64,000 bases of DNA, taken from contig CACKBU010000003.1 of assembly GCA_902598485.1 (NCBI GenBank), positions 43,204 through 107,203 on the forward strand, read 5' to 3'. Each line of letters starts with the position of its first letter. The stretch's first letter is position 1. Below, one piece after another: positions 37,163-47,558 of the stretch. The position numbers and the translations under genes were made by a program. Origin of the DNA: an uncultured Pelagibacteraceae bacterium (GTDB taxonomy: Bacteria; Pseudomonadota; Alphaproteobacteria; Pelagibacterales; Pelagibacteraceae). The notes below the pieces were generated by a model. It made no database searches and had not been told where the DNA came from. It saw nothing but the letters and a program-made list of their open reading frames with translations.

Positions 37163-38494
37163 ATGACAATTTATGCTTTATCGAGTGGTCCTGGTATATC
37201 AGGTGTCGCTGTCATAAGACTTTCAGGAGAAGACACCTCGAAAGTAATTAAGCTTTTAACTGGCAAAGAGCTACCAAAGCCTAGAGTAGCAACATTAAGA
37301 AAAATCAATAAAATCAACACTTCTGAGCTGATTGATGAGGGACTAATTCTTTGGTTTCCTGGGCCAGAGAGCTACACAGGTGAAGATATGGCTGAGATTC
37401 AAGTTCACGGTAGTAAAGCTGTTGTGGATGCCCTGCACTCATCTCTTTCAGTTATAGCAAATTGTAGATTAGCTGAACCAGGTGAATTTACAAAACTAGC
37501 ATTTCAAAATGGAAAAATAAATTTAATTAAAGCAGAAAGTATTGCTGATTTGATTTCTTCAGAAACAGAAATTCAAAGACAACAAGCAATTAAAATCATG
37601 AATGGAAAATCATCTAATCAATTTAATTTTCTTAGAGAAAAACTTTTAAAAATTTTATCACATATCGAGGCGAAAATTGATTTTCCAGAGGAAGATCTGC
37701 CTGATAATATTTTAGATGAAATCAAAAATAGTTCAGATGAAGTAATAACTAAAATTAAAAAAATATTAAACGATCAAAAAGTTGGAGAAAGAATTAGAGA
37801 AGGTTTTAAAATTGCTATCCTAGGACCAACTAATGCCGGTAAATCTAGCTTGATAAATCATTTATCCAATCGAGATGTTGCAATCGTTTCTGAAATTGCA
37901 GGCACAACAAGAGATGTCATTGAAACCCATTTAAATATAGATGGTTATCCAGTTATAATCTCTGATACAGCCGGAATAAGAGACTCTAAAGATGAGATAG
38001 AAAAAAAAGGAATTAAATTATCTCTAAATAGAGCCGAAGAAGCAGATTTAAAACTTGTTGTGATTGACGCAAAAAGCCTTGATTTTACTGATGTTTTGAA
38101 GGATTTGTTACACGAAAATGCAATTTTAGTTATAAATAAGTCTGATCTTTTAGAAAAAGACATTGATCCAGAAATAAATAAAACAAATCATGTTTTAATT
38201 TCAATAAAAGAAAATAAAAATATTGAGGAATTGATTTTAAAAATAAAAAATAATTTAAAAAATAAATTTATTACAAGTGATGATATTTTAATTACAAGAG
38301 AAAGACACAGACAACATCTGCAACAGTGTTTGGATCATCTATATAACTTTAATCAAAAAAAAGAAATCGAAGATTTTGATAAAGCAGCAGAAGATTTAAG
38401 ATTAGCTACTCGACATTTAGGTATGATAGTTGGAAAAGTTGATGTAGAGGAGATATTAGGTAGCATTTTCAACGATTTTTGTATCGGCAAATAA
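37163..38494 (+). CDS. mnmE: tRNA modification GTPase MnmE
   Basis: With MnmG, builds the 5-carboxymethylaminomethyl group on U34 of tRNAs. The 443-residue protein has the tetrahydrofolate-binding N-terminus (TIYALSSGPGISGVAVIRLSG, 2-22), GTPase motifs G1 GPTNAGKSSL (about 222-231), G3 DTAG, G4 NKSD (about 333), and the C-terminal CIGK farnesyl-like tail that is invariant in the family. The partner gene mnmG follows 117 bp downstream. Confidence 0.97.
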   Translation: MTIYALSSGPGISGVAVIRLSGEDTSKVIKLLTGKELPKPRVATLRKINKINTSELIDEGLILWFPGPESYTGEDMAEIQVHGSKAVVDALHSSLSVIANCRLAEPGEFTKLAFQNGKINLIKAESIADLISSETEIQRQQAIKIMNGKSSNQFNFLREKLLKILSHIEAKIDFPEEDLPDNILDEIKNSSDEVITKIKKILNDQKVGERIREGFKIAILGPTNAGKSSLINHLSNRDVAIVSEIAGTTRDVIETHLNIDGYPVIISDTAGIRDSKDEIEKKGIKLSLNRAEEADLKLVVIDAKSLDFTDVLKDLLHENAILVINKSDLLEKDIDPEINKTNHVLISIKENKNIEELILKIKNNLKNKFITSDDILITRERHRQHLQQCLDHLYNFNQKKEIEDFDKAAEDLRLATRHLGMIVGKVDVEEILGSIFNDFCIGK

Positions 38495-38611
38495 TACCCT
38501 ATTTTGCTGGTTTTTTGCATTTTTTTTATCAAAAAACGTTGATATGTAAGGTTTATTTACAAAAAATTAAGCCTATCTTGTAAATTATATAATCACATAT
38601 AAATTTGGAGT

Positions 38612-40483
38612 ATGAAAAATGATTTGTCATTTGATGTAGTTGTAATTGGAGGAGGCCATGCAGGATGTGAAGCTGCAGCAGCTTCTGCTCGTCTTGGAGT
38701 GAACACTGCCCTATTTACTCATAAAATAGAAACTATTGGTGAGATGTCTTGTAATCCGGCAATAGGAGGTTTGGGTAAAGGTCATTTGGTTAGAGAAATA
38801 GATGCTCTTGATGGTGTTATGGGAGACGTAGCAGACAAATCAGGTATACAATTTAGATTGTTAAATAGAAGTAGAGGGCCAGCGGTCAGAGGACCACGAA
38901 CTCAATCAGATAGATCACTTTATCGTAAATATATGCAAGAAAAACTTCTAAACTATTGTAATTTAAACGTTTTTTCCGATCCAGTTATAAAGTTTATTTT
39001 TAATGAAAATTCAATAAGTGGATTTGAAACTAAAGAAGGAAGGAAAGTTATATCGAATAAGATAATACTTACAACAGGGACTTTTTTGAACGGTTTGATA
39101 CATATAGGTGATGAAAGAACTCCAGCAGGTAGATACGATGAAAAACCTTCTACAGGTTTGAGTGAACAATTAGCAAAATATAATTTTAAAATTGGAAGAT
39201 TAAAAACCGGGACACCACCAAGACTTGACTCAAGGACAATTAATTTTAAAAACTTAGAAGAACAATTCGCAGATGACGATCCTTATTTTTTTTCATTCTT
39301 AACAAAAAAAAATTTAAATAAACAAGTGTCATGTAGAATGACATATACAAATGAGAAGGTTCATAAAATTATAGAAAAGAACTTATCAAAGAGTGCTATG
39401 TACTCAGGTAGTATAAAAGGAGTGGGCCCAAGATATTGTCCATCAATAGAAGATAAAATAGTAAAATTTACAGATAAAGTTCGTCATCAAATATTTTTAG
39501 AACCTGAGGGTCTAAATGATCACACAATTTACCCAAATGGTATCTCAACATCACTTCCAGCCGAGGTTCAGCAAGAAATATGCAATAATATCAATGGTTT
39601 AGATAATGTTACTATATTAAGACCAGGATATGCAATAGAATATGACTATGTTGATCCACGTGAACTATTCTTAACCCTTGAAACTAAGAAGATAAGCAAC
39701 CTTTATCTAGCCGGTCAGATTAACGGAACAACAGGATATGAGGAAGCTGCTGCACAAGGCCTTATAGCAGGAATAAACGCTGCTCTGTCCGTTAAAAAAT
39801 TAGAACCATTCATCCTTGATAGATCCGATGCATACATTGGAGTAATGATTGATGATTTGGTGACCAAAGGGGTAGCTGAACCATACAGAATGTTTACATC
39901 AAGAGCTGAATATCGATTGAGCTTGAGATCAGATAATGCTGATCAAAGATTAACTGCTAAGGGAATAGATATTGGTTTAATTGGTGATCAGAGAAAAGCT
40001 ATATATTTAAGTAAATTTGAACAAATCAGTCAAATCAATCTAAAAATGGGTGAATCCAAGATTTCACCATCAAAAGCTGAAAAATTTGGAATAAAAATAG
40101 CAAAAGACGGAATATTGAGATCATCTAGCGAAGTTTTAACTCAAAAAGGGGTAAATATGAGTAAAATTAGGGAAATATGGTCTGATATACCTTTTTTTAG
40201 CAAAGAAATCGATGAACAAGTGGAAATTAACGCTCATTACAGAGGATATTTAAAGAAACAAAAAGCTGATATTTTAGCATTTAAGAGAGATGAAAACCTA
40301 ATTATTCCCGATAAAATCAATTATGACGGGCTGTCAGGTTTATCTAATGAGGTAAAAACAAAATTTAAAGAAATAAAGCCTAAAACAATGGGTCAAGCTC
40401 TAAGAATTGACGGAATAACTCCTGCCGCTGTATATATTTTGTTGTCACATGTCAAAAGAAAGTCTATTAAGCATATAGCTTAA
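38612..40483 (+). CDS. mnmG: tRNA uridine 5-carboxymethylaminomethyl modification enzyme MnmG (GidA)
   Basis: FAD-dependent partner of MnmE. The 623-residue protein has [21 protein letters not shown] (about 9-29), [24 protein letters not shown] (about 45-68), [19 protein letters not shown], and the C-terminal [20 protein letters not shown] sequence at 38588-38593 in the gap could be a -10 element, but no matching -35 was seen. Its TAA overlaps the rsmG ATG by one base. Confidence 0.98.
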   Translation: MKNDLSFDVVVIGGGHAGCEAAAASARLGVNTALFTHKIETIGEMSCNPAIGGLGKGHLVREIDALDGVMGDVADKSGIQFRLLNRSRGPAVRGPRTQSDRSLYRKYMQEKLLNYCNLNVFSDPVIKFIFNENSISGFETKEGRKVISNKIILTTGTFLNGLIHIGDERTPAGRYDEKPSTGLSEQLAKYNFKIGRLKTGTPPRLDSRTINFKNLEEQFADDDPYFFSFLTKKNLNKQVSCRMTYTNEKVHKIIEKNLSKSAMYSGSIKGVGPRYCPSIEDKIVKFTDKVRHQIFLEPEGLNDHTIYPNGISTSLPAEVQQEICNNINGLDNVTILRPGYAIEYDYVDPRELFLTLETKKISNLYLAGQINGTTGYEEAAAQGLIAGINAALSVKKLEPFILDRSDAYIGVMIDDLVTKGVAEPYRMFTSRAEYRLSLRSDNADQRLTAKGIDIGLIGDQRKAIYLSKFEQISQINLKMGESKISPSKAEKFGIKIAKDGILRSSSEVLTQKGVNMSKIREIWSDIPFFSKEIDEQVEINAHYRGYLKKQKADILAFKRDENLIIPDKINYDGLSGLSNEVKTKFKEIKPKTMGQALRIDGITPAAVYILLSHVKRKSIKHIA

Positions 40484-41127
40484 TGGATCAGGAAATTTTA
40501 AATTCATATTCTAGAATCAATCATTTAAATGTTTCACGTGAAACATTTTTGGACTTTGAAAACTATATATCTATGATTCTTCAAAAAAATAAAAAAATTA
40601 ACATAATTAGCCAAAATACAGCATCAAAAAAGGCTATAATCGACCGTCATATTATAGATTCCGCACAAATTATTGATTTTGTTGATTTAAATAGTAATAC
40701 AACCACAGATATAGGTTCAGGAGGGGGTATGCCAGGTATAATCGTGGCAATTATACTAAAAAATATGAAAAATAACATGAATGTGCATCTTTATGAAAAA
40801 AGTTATCATAAAAGCCATTTTTTAAAGGAAGTTTCAAAAAAATTAAATTTGAATACAAAAGTTTTTCAAAAAAATATTTTTGAAATAAAAAATCTAGAAA
40901 CAGGAACAATAATGTCGAGAGCATTCAAACCAATGCCAGTGGTATTAGATTTAGTGTATGAAAATTTTTCAAAATATAAAAATTTAATTTTTTTTATGGG
41001 GAAGAGTGGAAAAAAAATTTTTGAAAATTCTAAAAAAAATTGGGAGTTGGAGTATATAGAAAAAAAAAGTTTAACAAGTGATAACTCATTTTTAATAAAT
41101 ATTAAAAAAATTAAAAAAAAAAAATAA
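40483..41127 (+). CDS. rsmG: 16S rRNA m7G527 methyltransferase RsmG (GidB)
   Basis: Methylates G527 of 16S rRNA with SAM. The 214-residue protein has the SAM-binding DIGSGGGMPGI (about 76-86), RHIIDSAQI (about 56-64) and IMSRAFKPM (about 143-151). Codons 16-21 (N-V-S-R-E-T) contain a perfect parS site. The 3' end has a run of 12 adenines encoding four lysines directly before the stop. It precedes parA by 20 bp. Confidence 0.96.
   Translation: MDQEILNSYSRINHLNVSRETFLDFENYISMILQKNKKINIISQNTASKKAIIDRHIIDSAQIIDFVDLNSNTTTDIGSGGGMPGIIVAIILKNMKNNMNVHLYEKSYHKSHFLKEVSKKLNLNTKVFQKNIFEIKNLETGTIMSRAFKPMPVVLDLVYENFSKYKNLIFFMGKSGKKIFENSKKNWELEYIEKKSLTSDNSFLINIKKIKKKK
40530..40545. other. parS centromere site
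   Basis: TGTTTCACGTGAAACA is the perfect 16-bp palindromic parS consensus bound by ParB. It lies inside the rsmG coding region, about 1.4 kb before parB and about 7.3 kb from the probable origin. No other perfect copy was seen by eye in the window. Confidence 0.95.
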
Positions 41128-41147
41128 AAGGATTATAAAAAAATTAA

Positions 41148-41942
41148 ATGCAAATTATTTCAGTCATAAACCAAAAGGGTGGAGTCGGAAAAACTACTAC
41201 GGTTATAAATCTTGCTGCCGGCTTATCACAATTAAATAAAAAAATTTTAGTAATTGACCTAGACCCGCAAGGCAACGCTACCACAGGTCTGGGATTATCA
41301 AATATGGATAACTCAACTGATACAATTTATGGTGTATTGAATGGAACGAAAGAACTTAGTGAGGTAATTAAAAAAACACAGTTTGAAAATTTAGATATAA
41401 TCACTTCTAATGTTGATTTATCGGGATTAGAAGTAGAGACGGCTGATGATAGTAACAGGGCTTTTATACTAAAGACCAAATTAGCCGCATATTTAAACAA
41501 TTCTAGAGGATTGTATGACTATGTTCTAATTGATTGTCCACCATCTTTGAGTTTATTGACTGTAATGGCTCTTGTGTCCTCAAACTCTCTTTTAGTTCCG
41601 CTTCAGACAGAGTTTTTTGCTCTGGAAGGTCTAACACAGCTTATGAAAACTATAGAAAGAATAAAAGTAAGTCTAAATCCAGATTTAAAAATTAGAGGCA
41701 TACTCTTAACCATGTATGATAAAAGAAATAAGCTTTCTTCGCAGGTTGAAAAAGAAGCAAGAGATTATTTTACTGAAAAAGTATATTCAACAGTAATTCC
41801 CAGAAATGTAAGGTTGTCAGAAGCACCGTCTCACGGGGTGCCAGTTCTAATTTATGACAAGACTTGTCCTGGAAGTAAATCTTATTTTAGTTTTACCGAT
41901 GAGTTTATAAATCAAGAAACAACTATGGGGAGTGCTGCTTAA
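41148..41942 (+). CDS. parA: Chromosome partitioning ATPase ParA (Soj)
   Basis: Walker-type ATPase that moves ParB-parS complexes. The 264-residue protein has the deviant Walker A NQKGGVGKTTT (8-18) with the signature first Lys, VIDLDPQGNATTGLG (about 36-50), DYVLIDCPPSLSLLT (about 124-138) and RGILLTMYDKR. It lacks an N-terminal HTH, as chromosomal ParA proteins do. Its TAA overlaps the parB ATG by one base. Confidence 0.98.
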   Translation: MQIISVINQKGGVGKTTTVINLAAGLSQLNKKILVIDLDPQGNATTGLGLSNMDNSTDTIYGVLNGTKELSEVIKKTQFENLDIITSNVDLSGLEVETADDSNRAFILKTKLAAYLNNSRGLYDYVLIDCPPSLSLLTVMALVSSNSLLVPLQTEFFALEGLTQLMKTIERIKVSLNPDLKIRGILLTMYDKRNKLSSQVEKEARDYFTEKVYSTVIPRNVRLSEAPSHGVPVLIYDKTCPGSKSYFSFTDEFINQETTMGSAA

Positions 41943-42790
41943 TGGACTCAAATAAAATAAAAAAAGGTCTTGGAAGAGGATTATCTTCTTTAATAGGTGA
42001 AACTAAAATTGAAGAAAAAACTAATCAATTATCAGTAAGCGATATTGTTCCTAACAAATACCAACCAAGGAAAATATTTAATCAAGAGAATTTAGAAGAT
42101 CTAACTAATTCAATAAAAGAAAGAGGTATAATCCAGCCTATTGTTGTAAGAAAATCAACAAATGATAATTCAAAATTTGAAATAATAGCAGGAGAGAGGA
42201 GATGGATTGCAGCTCAAAGGGCAGGACTTCATGTTGTCCCGGTGGTATTAACTGAGGCAGATGATCTGAAATCTTTAGAATTTGCAATTGTTGAGAATGT
42301 TCAAAGGCACGATCTTAATCCCTTAGAAGAAGCTCAAGGTTATAAAAGATTAATTGATGACTTTTCTTATGATCAAGAAAAAGTTTCAAAATTTATTGGT
42401 AAAAGTAGAAGTTATATAGCCAATACATTAAGATTACTAACTTTACCTAATGACGTAATTAAGTTAATAGAAAATCAAAAAATAACTACAGGACACGCAA
42501 AAGTACTAGTTGGTTTAGAAAATGCTAATTTTGTGGCTGCAAAGATTGTTGAAAAAAAACTTTCCGTGAGACAAACAGAAAATTTTGTAAAGCTTTTCAA
42601 GAACAAAAAACAAAGACCCACCAATCTTAAAGATGCTAATATTAAAGACCTGGAGTTATCTATTTTGAATAAAGTTGGTTTAAACGTTAACATTCAGAAT
42701 AAAAAAAATAATAAAGGAAAAATTACTTTTGAGTATAAAGAATTAGAACAATTGAATAAAATAATTGATATTATTAAAGATTATTACTAG
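41942..42790 (+). CDS. parB: Chromosome partitioning protein ParB (Spo0J)
   Basis: parS-binding CTP switch protein. The 282-residue protein opens KKGLGRGLSSLIGE (about 6-19), has the CTP-binding motifs ERGIIQPIVVR (about 60-70) and AGERRWIAAQRAG (about 83-95), VENVQRHDLNPLEEA (about 118-132), and the helix-turn-helix KVSKFIGKSRSYIANTLRLL (about 145-164). A C-terminal dimerisation segment is present. Its last 17 bp overlap holA tail-to-tail. Confidence 0.98.
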   Translation: MDSNKIKKGLGRGLSSLIGETKIEEKTNQLSVSDIVPNKYQPRKIFNQENLEDLTNSIKERGIIQPIVVRKSTNDNSKFEIIAGERRWIAAQRAGLHVVPVVLTEADDLKSLEFAIVENVQRHDLNPLEEAQGYKRLIDDFSYDQEKVSKFIGKSRSYIANTLRLLTLPNDVIKLIENQKITTGHAKVLVGLENANFVAAKIVEKKLSVRQTENFVKLFKNKKQRPTNLKDANIKDLELSILNKVGLNVNIQNKKNNKGKITFEYKELEQLNKIIDIIKDYY

Positions 42791-43775
42791 TTCGTTGATT
42801 AAAATGATCTAACATAAAATTATAAACAACATTTACAGGGTCCACCTTATTTTTTTTGATATGTAATTCTACTGTTTGTAAAGAAAAAATTAATTCATTT
42901 ATTTCTTTGATTTTCCAACTATTTATTTGTTTTTTTACAATCTCTTTATCTTTCCAGAATATAGTAGGACGATAGTTAGAAATTGTTTTATTTAAATCTT
43001 TATTTTCAGAAAACTCTAATGAGAGTTTCTTTAATCTCTTTAGTTTCTGTACAAAGGTTCTAACTATAATCATACAGTCATCTGATGTATAGTTATTTTC
43101 ATTTAGAATTCCTAAAGTTTTAAGTTTGTTCTTAGCTAAGCAATTATCAATAAGTTCTGAAATGCTAAAGTTTTCAATTAAGTTTGTTAGTTTAATCAAA
43201 TTTTGTGTTGTTAATTTTTTTCCATTACTAACAAAATATTTTATTTTGTTAAGTTCATTTTTTAAAACACTCCTATCGCCATTGCACTTGTTAACAATAA
43301 AATTAATATTAGCTTGCGAAATTGGGATGTTATCTTTTTTTAAAAAATTAAAAGCTATTTTCGAGAGGGTGTCTTGATTATCTGGATAAAATGCAACACA
43401 AACAAATTTTTTACTTTTTTCAAAAAAAGCTCTAATCTTTGATTTTTTATCTAAACTGTCAGAATTAACTATTAGTGTTGTATGAGATAAGTTTTTATCC
43501 TCTAACGCTTCTACTAATTTAAATAATTTATCTGTGACTCTATTTAAAATTATAATTTTTTTTTCTTCAAATAATGATTGAGAAAATAACTCATTATGTA
43601 TATTTTCAATATTGTCGAGAACTTGTTTTTCATCATATTTATTGACAACTAATTTGTTCTTGTGAATTATTTTGTCTATTTCTTCTTCTTTGGCACCTTG
43701 ATTTTGTCCATAGAATAAAATTATATTATTTTTACTTATATCAAGTTTGTTTAAATCATAATTTCTTAGAATCAT
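42774..43775 (-). CDS. holA: DNA polymerase III delta subunit
   Basis: Clamp-loader subunit that opens the sliding clamp. The 333-residue protein begins ILFYGQNQGAKEEEIDKII (about 20-38), a family-typical start, then KIIILNRVTDKLFKLVEAL and a C-terminal helical collar domain (KKLSLEFSENKDLNKTI, WKIKEINELIFSLQTVELHIKKN). Sequence is divergent; the leuS-lptE-holA order supports it. It abuts lptE by one base. Confidence 0.9.
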   Translation of the reverse strand: MILRNYDLNKLDISKNNIILFYGQNQGAKEEEIDKIIHKNKLVVNKYDEKQVLDNIENIHNELFSQSLFEEKKIIILNRVTDKLFKLVEALEDKNLSHTTLIVNSDSLDKKSKIRAFFEKSKKFVCVAFYPDNQDTLSKIAFNFLKKDNIPISQANINFIVNKCNGDRSVLKNELNKIKYFVSNGKKLTTQNLIKLTNLIENFSISELIDNCLAKNKLKTLGILNENNYTSDDCMIIVRTFVQKLKRLKKLSLEFSENKDLNKTISNYRPTIFWKDKEIVKKQINSWKIKEINELIFSLQTVELHIKKNKVDPVNVVYNFMLDHFNQRTSNNL

Positions 43776-44227
43776 TAATAATCAATTAAAGCTAATCTTA
43801 ATTTATTTGCCGCTGAAATAGCAAAGTTTCTTTTAGTTGCATCCTCAACATTATTCTGCTCGAATATATCAGAATTATTTTTGATAACCTGTTTATCTTT
43901 AAAAATAATATTGTTTGTACTTGTTCCTTCTTTAATTTCAAAATCAGTTACCATACTTATAGTATAATCTGTTGCTGAACCTTTACTATCCTTCGTTAAA
44001 ATAGATTTGTCATATTCAGTGGTAATTTTGATTATAATTTTATTTTGTGAAGAAGGATTTGAAAATCTTGAAATTTCATCTTGAATTAAATTATTTATTA
44101 ATCTTTCTCCCTCTTTGTCATTTATTAAGATATGGTAATCTAATTTTTTTCCACTTTCGTACACTGGAGTAAATCCACAATTAGTTATTAGCAATAAGAT
44201 TAAAAAGGAAAGTATTTTTGTTTTCAT
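43775..44227 (-). CDS. lptE: LPS-assembly lipoprotein LptE-like
   Basis: Outer-membrane lipoprotein that plugs LptD. The 150-residue protein has a lipoprotein signal (ILSFLILLLITNC, lipid Cys17), then GFTPVYE directly after the Cys, as in alphaproteobacterial LptE. The rest is short strands with weak similarity (DYTISMVTDFEI, and a C-terminal helix AISAANKLRLALIDY). The position between leuS and holA is diagnostic. It is 1 bp from leuS. Confidence 0.87.
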   Translation of the reverse strand: MKTKILSFLILLLITNCGFTPVYESGKKLDYHILINDKEGERLINNLIQDEISRFSNPSSQNKIIIKITTEYDKSILTKDSKGSATDYTISMVTDFEIKEGTSTNNIIFKDKQVIKNNSDIFEQNNVEDATKRNFAISAANKLRLALIDY

Positions 44228-46762
44228 CTAGATTATAATATTAATTAATTTATTTTTTACATAGATTGTTTTTTTAATATTTTTATCGTCTAAATATTTA
44301 ATTAATTTTTCATCTTTATTAATTTTTTCAATTAAGGTTTTTTCGGTTGTATTTAATTCTGTCTTGATAAGCCCCCTTTTTTTTCCATTAAATTGAATAA
44401 CTATGTTTATAATATCTTCTCTTAATTTACTTTCATCGTATTCTGGCCATTTTATTTCTTTGATTTCTAATATTTCTAAGCATTCATTTGCAAAATGAGG
44501 AATTATCGGAGTCATTGCGATTAATATTTTTTTATAGTTATTAATTAACACCTCCTTTTTATAGGAATTTTTAATCTCTTTTGATAAAAAAGAGTACAAT
44601 TCATATAAGTTCGCAATTATTTTATTGTAGCTAAATTTTTCAAGATTTTCGGTAATTTTCTTCAAAAACTTTTGAGTATAAATTTCCAGTTCTTCATTAT
44701 TATTTTTTTGGTGATCTTTATTTATTTCATCTAATATTACTGTATTTAAACTCCAAAGTTTCTGTATAAATTTATATGAAGAAATAATTCCTTCCTCAGA
44801 CCATTGAACATCTTTTTCTGGTGGACTGTCAGATAATATGAATAATCTTGCTGAGTCAGCCCCATAATTATTAATGATATCTTCAGGATCAATTGTATTT
44901 TTTTTTGATTTTGACATGGACTCAGAGGGCCCAACAGTAATTAGTTTAGATTTATCATTTTTAAGATACTTTTTACCGTCAATAGTTTCAATTTCCTCTG
45001 GACTTACCCAATTGTTATCAGGATCCTTATAGGTTTCGTGACAAACCATCCCCTGAGTAAATAATCCATTAAATGGTTCTAAAATATTAAATTTTGTATT
45101 TTCAAAAGAAAGTGCTTGCATAAAAAATCTTGAATAAAGAAGGTGTAAAATAGCATGCTCTACTCCCCCAATGTATTGATCTACTGGCATCCAATAATCA
45201 ATGTCATCTTTACTAAATCCGTAACTTTTCTCTTTAGGTGAACAGAATCTAAGATAATACCAAGACGAACAAACAAATGTGTCTAGAGTGTCAGTTTCTC
45301 TTGTTAGTTTTTTTCCATTAATCTGAACCTCTTTCCAAGAGCTTTGATTGTCTAGAGGATTTCCTTTTGAATTAAGATCAATATTTTCCGGTAGTTTAAC
45401 TGGCAACATTTCATCCGGTATTGGATATGGGTTACCAGCATCGTCATATGCAATAGGTATTGGACAACCCCAATATCTTTGCCGTGAGACACCCCAATCT
45501 TTCAATCTGAAATTAATTTTTTTTTTCCCTAATTTTTTTTCCTCTAATATTTTTATCGTTTTAATTATTGATTCATCAGGGACATTAAGTCCATTTAAAA
45601 AATCTGAATTAATTAATTTACCAGATCCAGTATAAGCTTCATTTGTAACTTGGAATGATTCATTTTCTTCATCTGGTTTTACCACAGTCTTTATTTCTAA
45701 ATTATATTTTTTAGCAAAATCAAAATCTCTTTGATCATGTGCGGGACAACCAAATACAGCTCCAAAACCATAGTCCATTAAAACAAAGTTAGCAAAATAT
45801 ACTGGAACTTTTTGACTTGGATTTAAAGGGTTGATTGCTTTGAGTTTAGTTTTAAAGCCGATTTTTTCACCAACTGCTAAAGCTTCTTCGGTGGTACCTG
45901 TTTTTGAACATTCTTCTTTAAATTTAAAAAAATCAGGATCATCTTTAAAATAATTTGATATTTCATGATCAACAGAAAGTGCAAGGAATGAAAAACCGAA
46001 AAGTGTATCAGGTCTAGTAGTAAAACATTGTATTTTGTTTACAGGTAAATCGCTCTCAATTTTAAAGTCAATTTCGCATCCGAAGGATTTTCCAATCCAA
46101 TTTTTCTGCATAACTTTTACTTTATTGGGCCAATTGTCTAAAGTTTCTAATCCATCCAACAAATTTTGGGAAAATTTAGATATATTAAAAAACCATTGAT
46201 TTAATTTTTTTCTTTCAACTATCGCTCCAGATCGCCAACCTTTACCATCGATAACTTGTTCATTTGCAAGAACAGTCTTATCTACAGGATCCCAATTTAC
46301 ATAATTTTCTTTTCTGTAAACCAATTTCTTCTTTAATAATTCCAAGAAGAATTTTTGCTGGTGTATATAATAATCATCAGAACATGTAGAAATTTCCCTA
46401 TCCCAATCAATTGAAAGGCCAAGCTTTTTTAATTGTAATTTCATTTTTTGAATATTACTTTCAGTCCAAGTTTTAGGATCTAGATTATTTTGCCTAGCAG
46501 CGTTTTCAGCTGGCATTCCAAATGAATCCCATCCCATTGGGTGTAAAACATTGTATCCTTGAAGTATCTTGTATCTCGCAAGTACATCACCAATCGTATA
46601 GTTCCTAACATGACCCATATGAATTTTTCCAGATGGATAAGGAAACATTTCTAAACAATAAAATTTCTTTTTGCTTTTATCTATTGTTGTAGCAAAGGTC
46701 TTGTTACTCTCCCAGAGTTTTTGCCATTTATTTTCTATTAACTTAAAATTATATCGTTCCAC
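44228..46762 (-). CDS. leuS: Leucyl-tRNA synthetase
   Basis: Charges tRNA-Leu. The 844-residue class I enzyme has [20 protein letters not shown] (about 38-57) with [21 protein letters not shown] (about 74-90), the CP1 editing domain (TTRPDTLFG near 248), the zinc-region remnant around [15 protein letters not shown], and [18 protein letters not shown] with KMSKS-like MSKSK (about 620). The start is GTG at 46762; no upstream ATG fits. It leads lptE and holA. Confidence 0.98.
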   Translation of the reverse strand: MERYNFKLIENKWQKLWESNKTFATTIDKSKKKFYCLEMFPYPSGKIHMGHVRNYTIGDVLARYKILQGYNVLHPMGWDSFGMPAENAARQNNLDPKTWTESNIQKMKLQLKKLGLSIDWDREISTCSDDYYIHQQKFFLELLKKKLVYRKENYVNWDPVDKTVLANEQVIDGKGWRSGAIVERKKLNQWFFNISKFSQNLLDGLETLDNWPNKVKVMQKNWIGKSFGCEIDFKIESDLPVNKIQCFTTRPDTLFGFSFLALSVDHEISNYFKDDPDFFKFKEECSKTGTTEEALAVGEKIGFKTKLKAINPLNPSQKVPVYFANFVLMDYGFGAVFGCPAHDQRDFDFAKKYNLEIKTVVKPDEENESFQVTNEAYTGSGKLINSDFLNGLNVPDESIIKTIKILEEKKLGKKKINFRLKDWGVSRQRYWGCPIPIAYDDAGNPYPIPDEMLPVKLPENIDLNSKGNPLDNQSSWKEVQINGKKLTRETDTLDTFVCSSWYYLRFCSPKEKSYGFSKDDIDYWMPVDQYIGGVEHAILHLLYSRFFMQALSFENTKFNILEPFNGLFTQGMVCHETYKDPDNNWVSPEEIETIDGKKYLKNDKSKLITVGPSESMSKSKKNTIDPEDIINNYGADSARLFILSDSPPEKDVQWSEEGIISSYKFIQKLWSLNTVILDEINKDHQKNNNEELEIYTQKFLKKITENLEKFSYNKIIANLYELYSFLSKEIKNSYKKEVLINNYKKILIAMTPIIPHFANECLEILEIKEIKWPEYDESKLREDIINIVIQFNGKKRGLIKTELNTTEKTLIEKINKDEKLIKYLDDKNIKKTIYVKNKLINIII

Positions 46763-46784
46763 AAAATTGCATATTGGATTTTAA

Positions 46785-47363
46785 TTATTCGATACCTAAA
46801 CCTTTATTCTTATAAGGTTTAAAGTTTTTGTCTTTTTTTTCTTTCTCATAAAGAGCAGCTTTTTTTAATATTTGTTTTTTAATTTCCGTCACCAACATTT
46901 TATCAGTACTTGTAATTTTGCAATTGATTAAATTATCTATACACTTTCTGTTAAATACTTTTATATCTAAAGCATCAGATCTAATTTCATTAGTCAGAAA
47001 TCTTATTGAAATTTTAATACTTTCTGAAGGTTCATTTATGTCTGAATACCAATCAGTAATTATTATACCCCCACTATAATTTACCGATGATAGTGGCATA
47101 AAATCAATTACATCTAGAGAAGCTCTCCAAAGTTCATTTGAGCTTGCAAAATCAAAGGTTCCACCTTTTGAAGTTATATCGCCCAAAGTTTTATTTAGTG
47201 TAAAACCTCTTCCTTCTTCAAGATTTTTTTTTACTCTCTCTTTTGGATCAGCAGATACTTTTCTAGCATCTGCCCCAGGAAATTTCCCATTGCAAGCATT
47301 TAGAAATAGACAAATTATCCCTAAAAAACACATTTTTTTTAGTGTTATTAATTTATTATTCAT
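46785..47363 (-). CDS. DUF3576 lipoprotein
   Basis: A 192-residue protein with a lipoprotein signal (MCFLGIICLFLNAC, lipid Cys24) and the DUF3576 core: ELWRASLDVIDFMPLSSVNYSGGIIITDWYSD (about 78-109) and ESIKISIRFLTNEIRSDALDIKVF. The function is unknown; it is probably outer-membrane anchored. The DUF3576-leuS-lptE-holA order is normal for Alphaproteobacteria, and linkage with lptE hints at envelope assembly. It starts the leftward unit. Confidence 0.9.
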   Translation of the reverse strand: MNNKLITLKKMCFLGIICLFLNACNGKFPGADARKVSADPKERVKKNLEEGRGFTLNKTLGDITSKGGTFDFASSNELWRASLDVIDFMPLSSVNYSGGIIITDWYSDINEPSESIKISIRFLTNEIRSDALDIKVFNRKCIDNLINCKITSTDKMLVTEIKKQILKKAALYEKEKKDKNFKPYKNKGLGIE

Positions 47364-47428
47364 TTTTTTCGTTTATACATCAAATTGAATAACTTCGATA
47401 AAATATATGGATATTTAAAAAAAAAACT

Positions 47429-47444
47429 GTTGCATTTATGTAAC
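47429..47444. repeat. Near-perfect palindrome upstream of the porin
   Basis: GTTGCAT-TT-ATGTAAC has 7-bp arms with one mismatch. It lies in the 195-bp gap between the DUF3576 gene and the porin, 115 bp before the porin ATG, and could be a regulator site for either divergent gene. Confidence 0.35.
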
Positions 47445-47543
47445 ACTTAAGAATTTTTTAATTAAAATCCAATAAAATATGAAATCTAAAGGTTTCAAAG
47501 TGATATTTATGCTCTGTTTATTATTAATAATTAACAATTATTT

Positions 47544-47550
47544 AAAGGAG
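47544..47550 (+). promoter_or_regulatory. Strong Shine-Dalgarno of the porin gene
   Basis: AAAGGAG lies 8 bp before the ATG at 47559. It is the best ribosome-binding site in the window and suggests high expression. Confidence 0.75.
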
Positions 47551-47558
47551 TAATTAAT

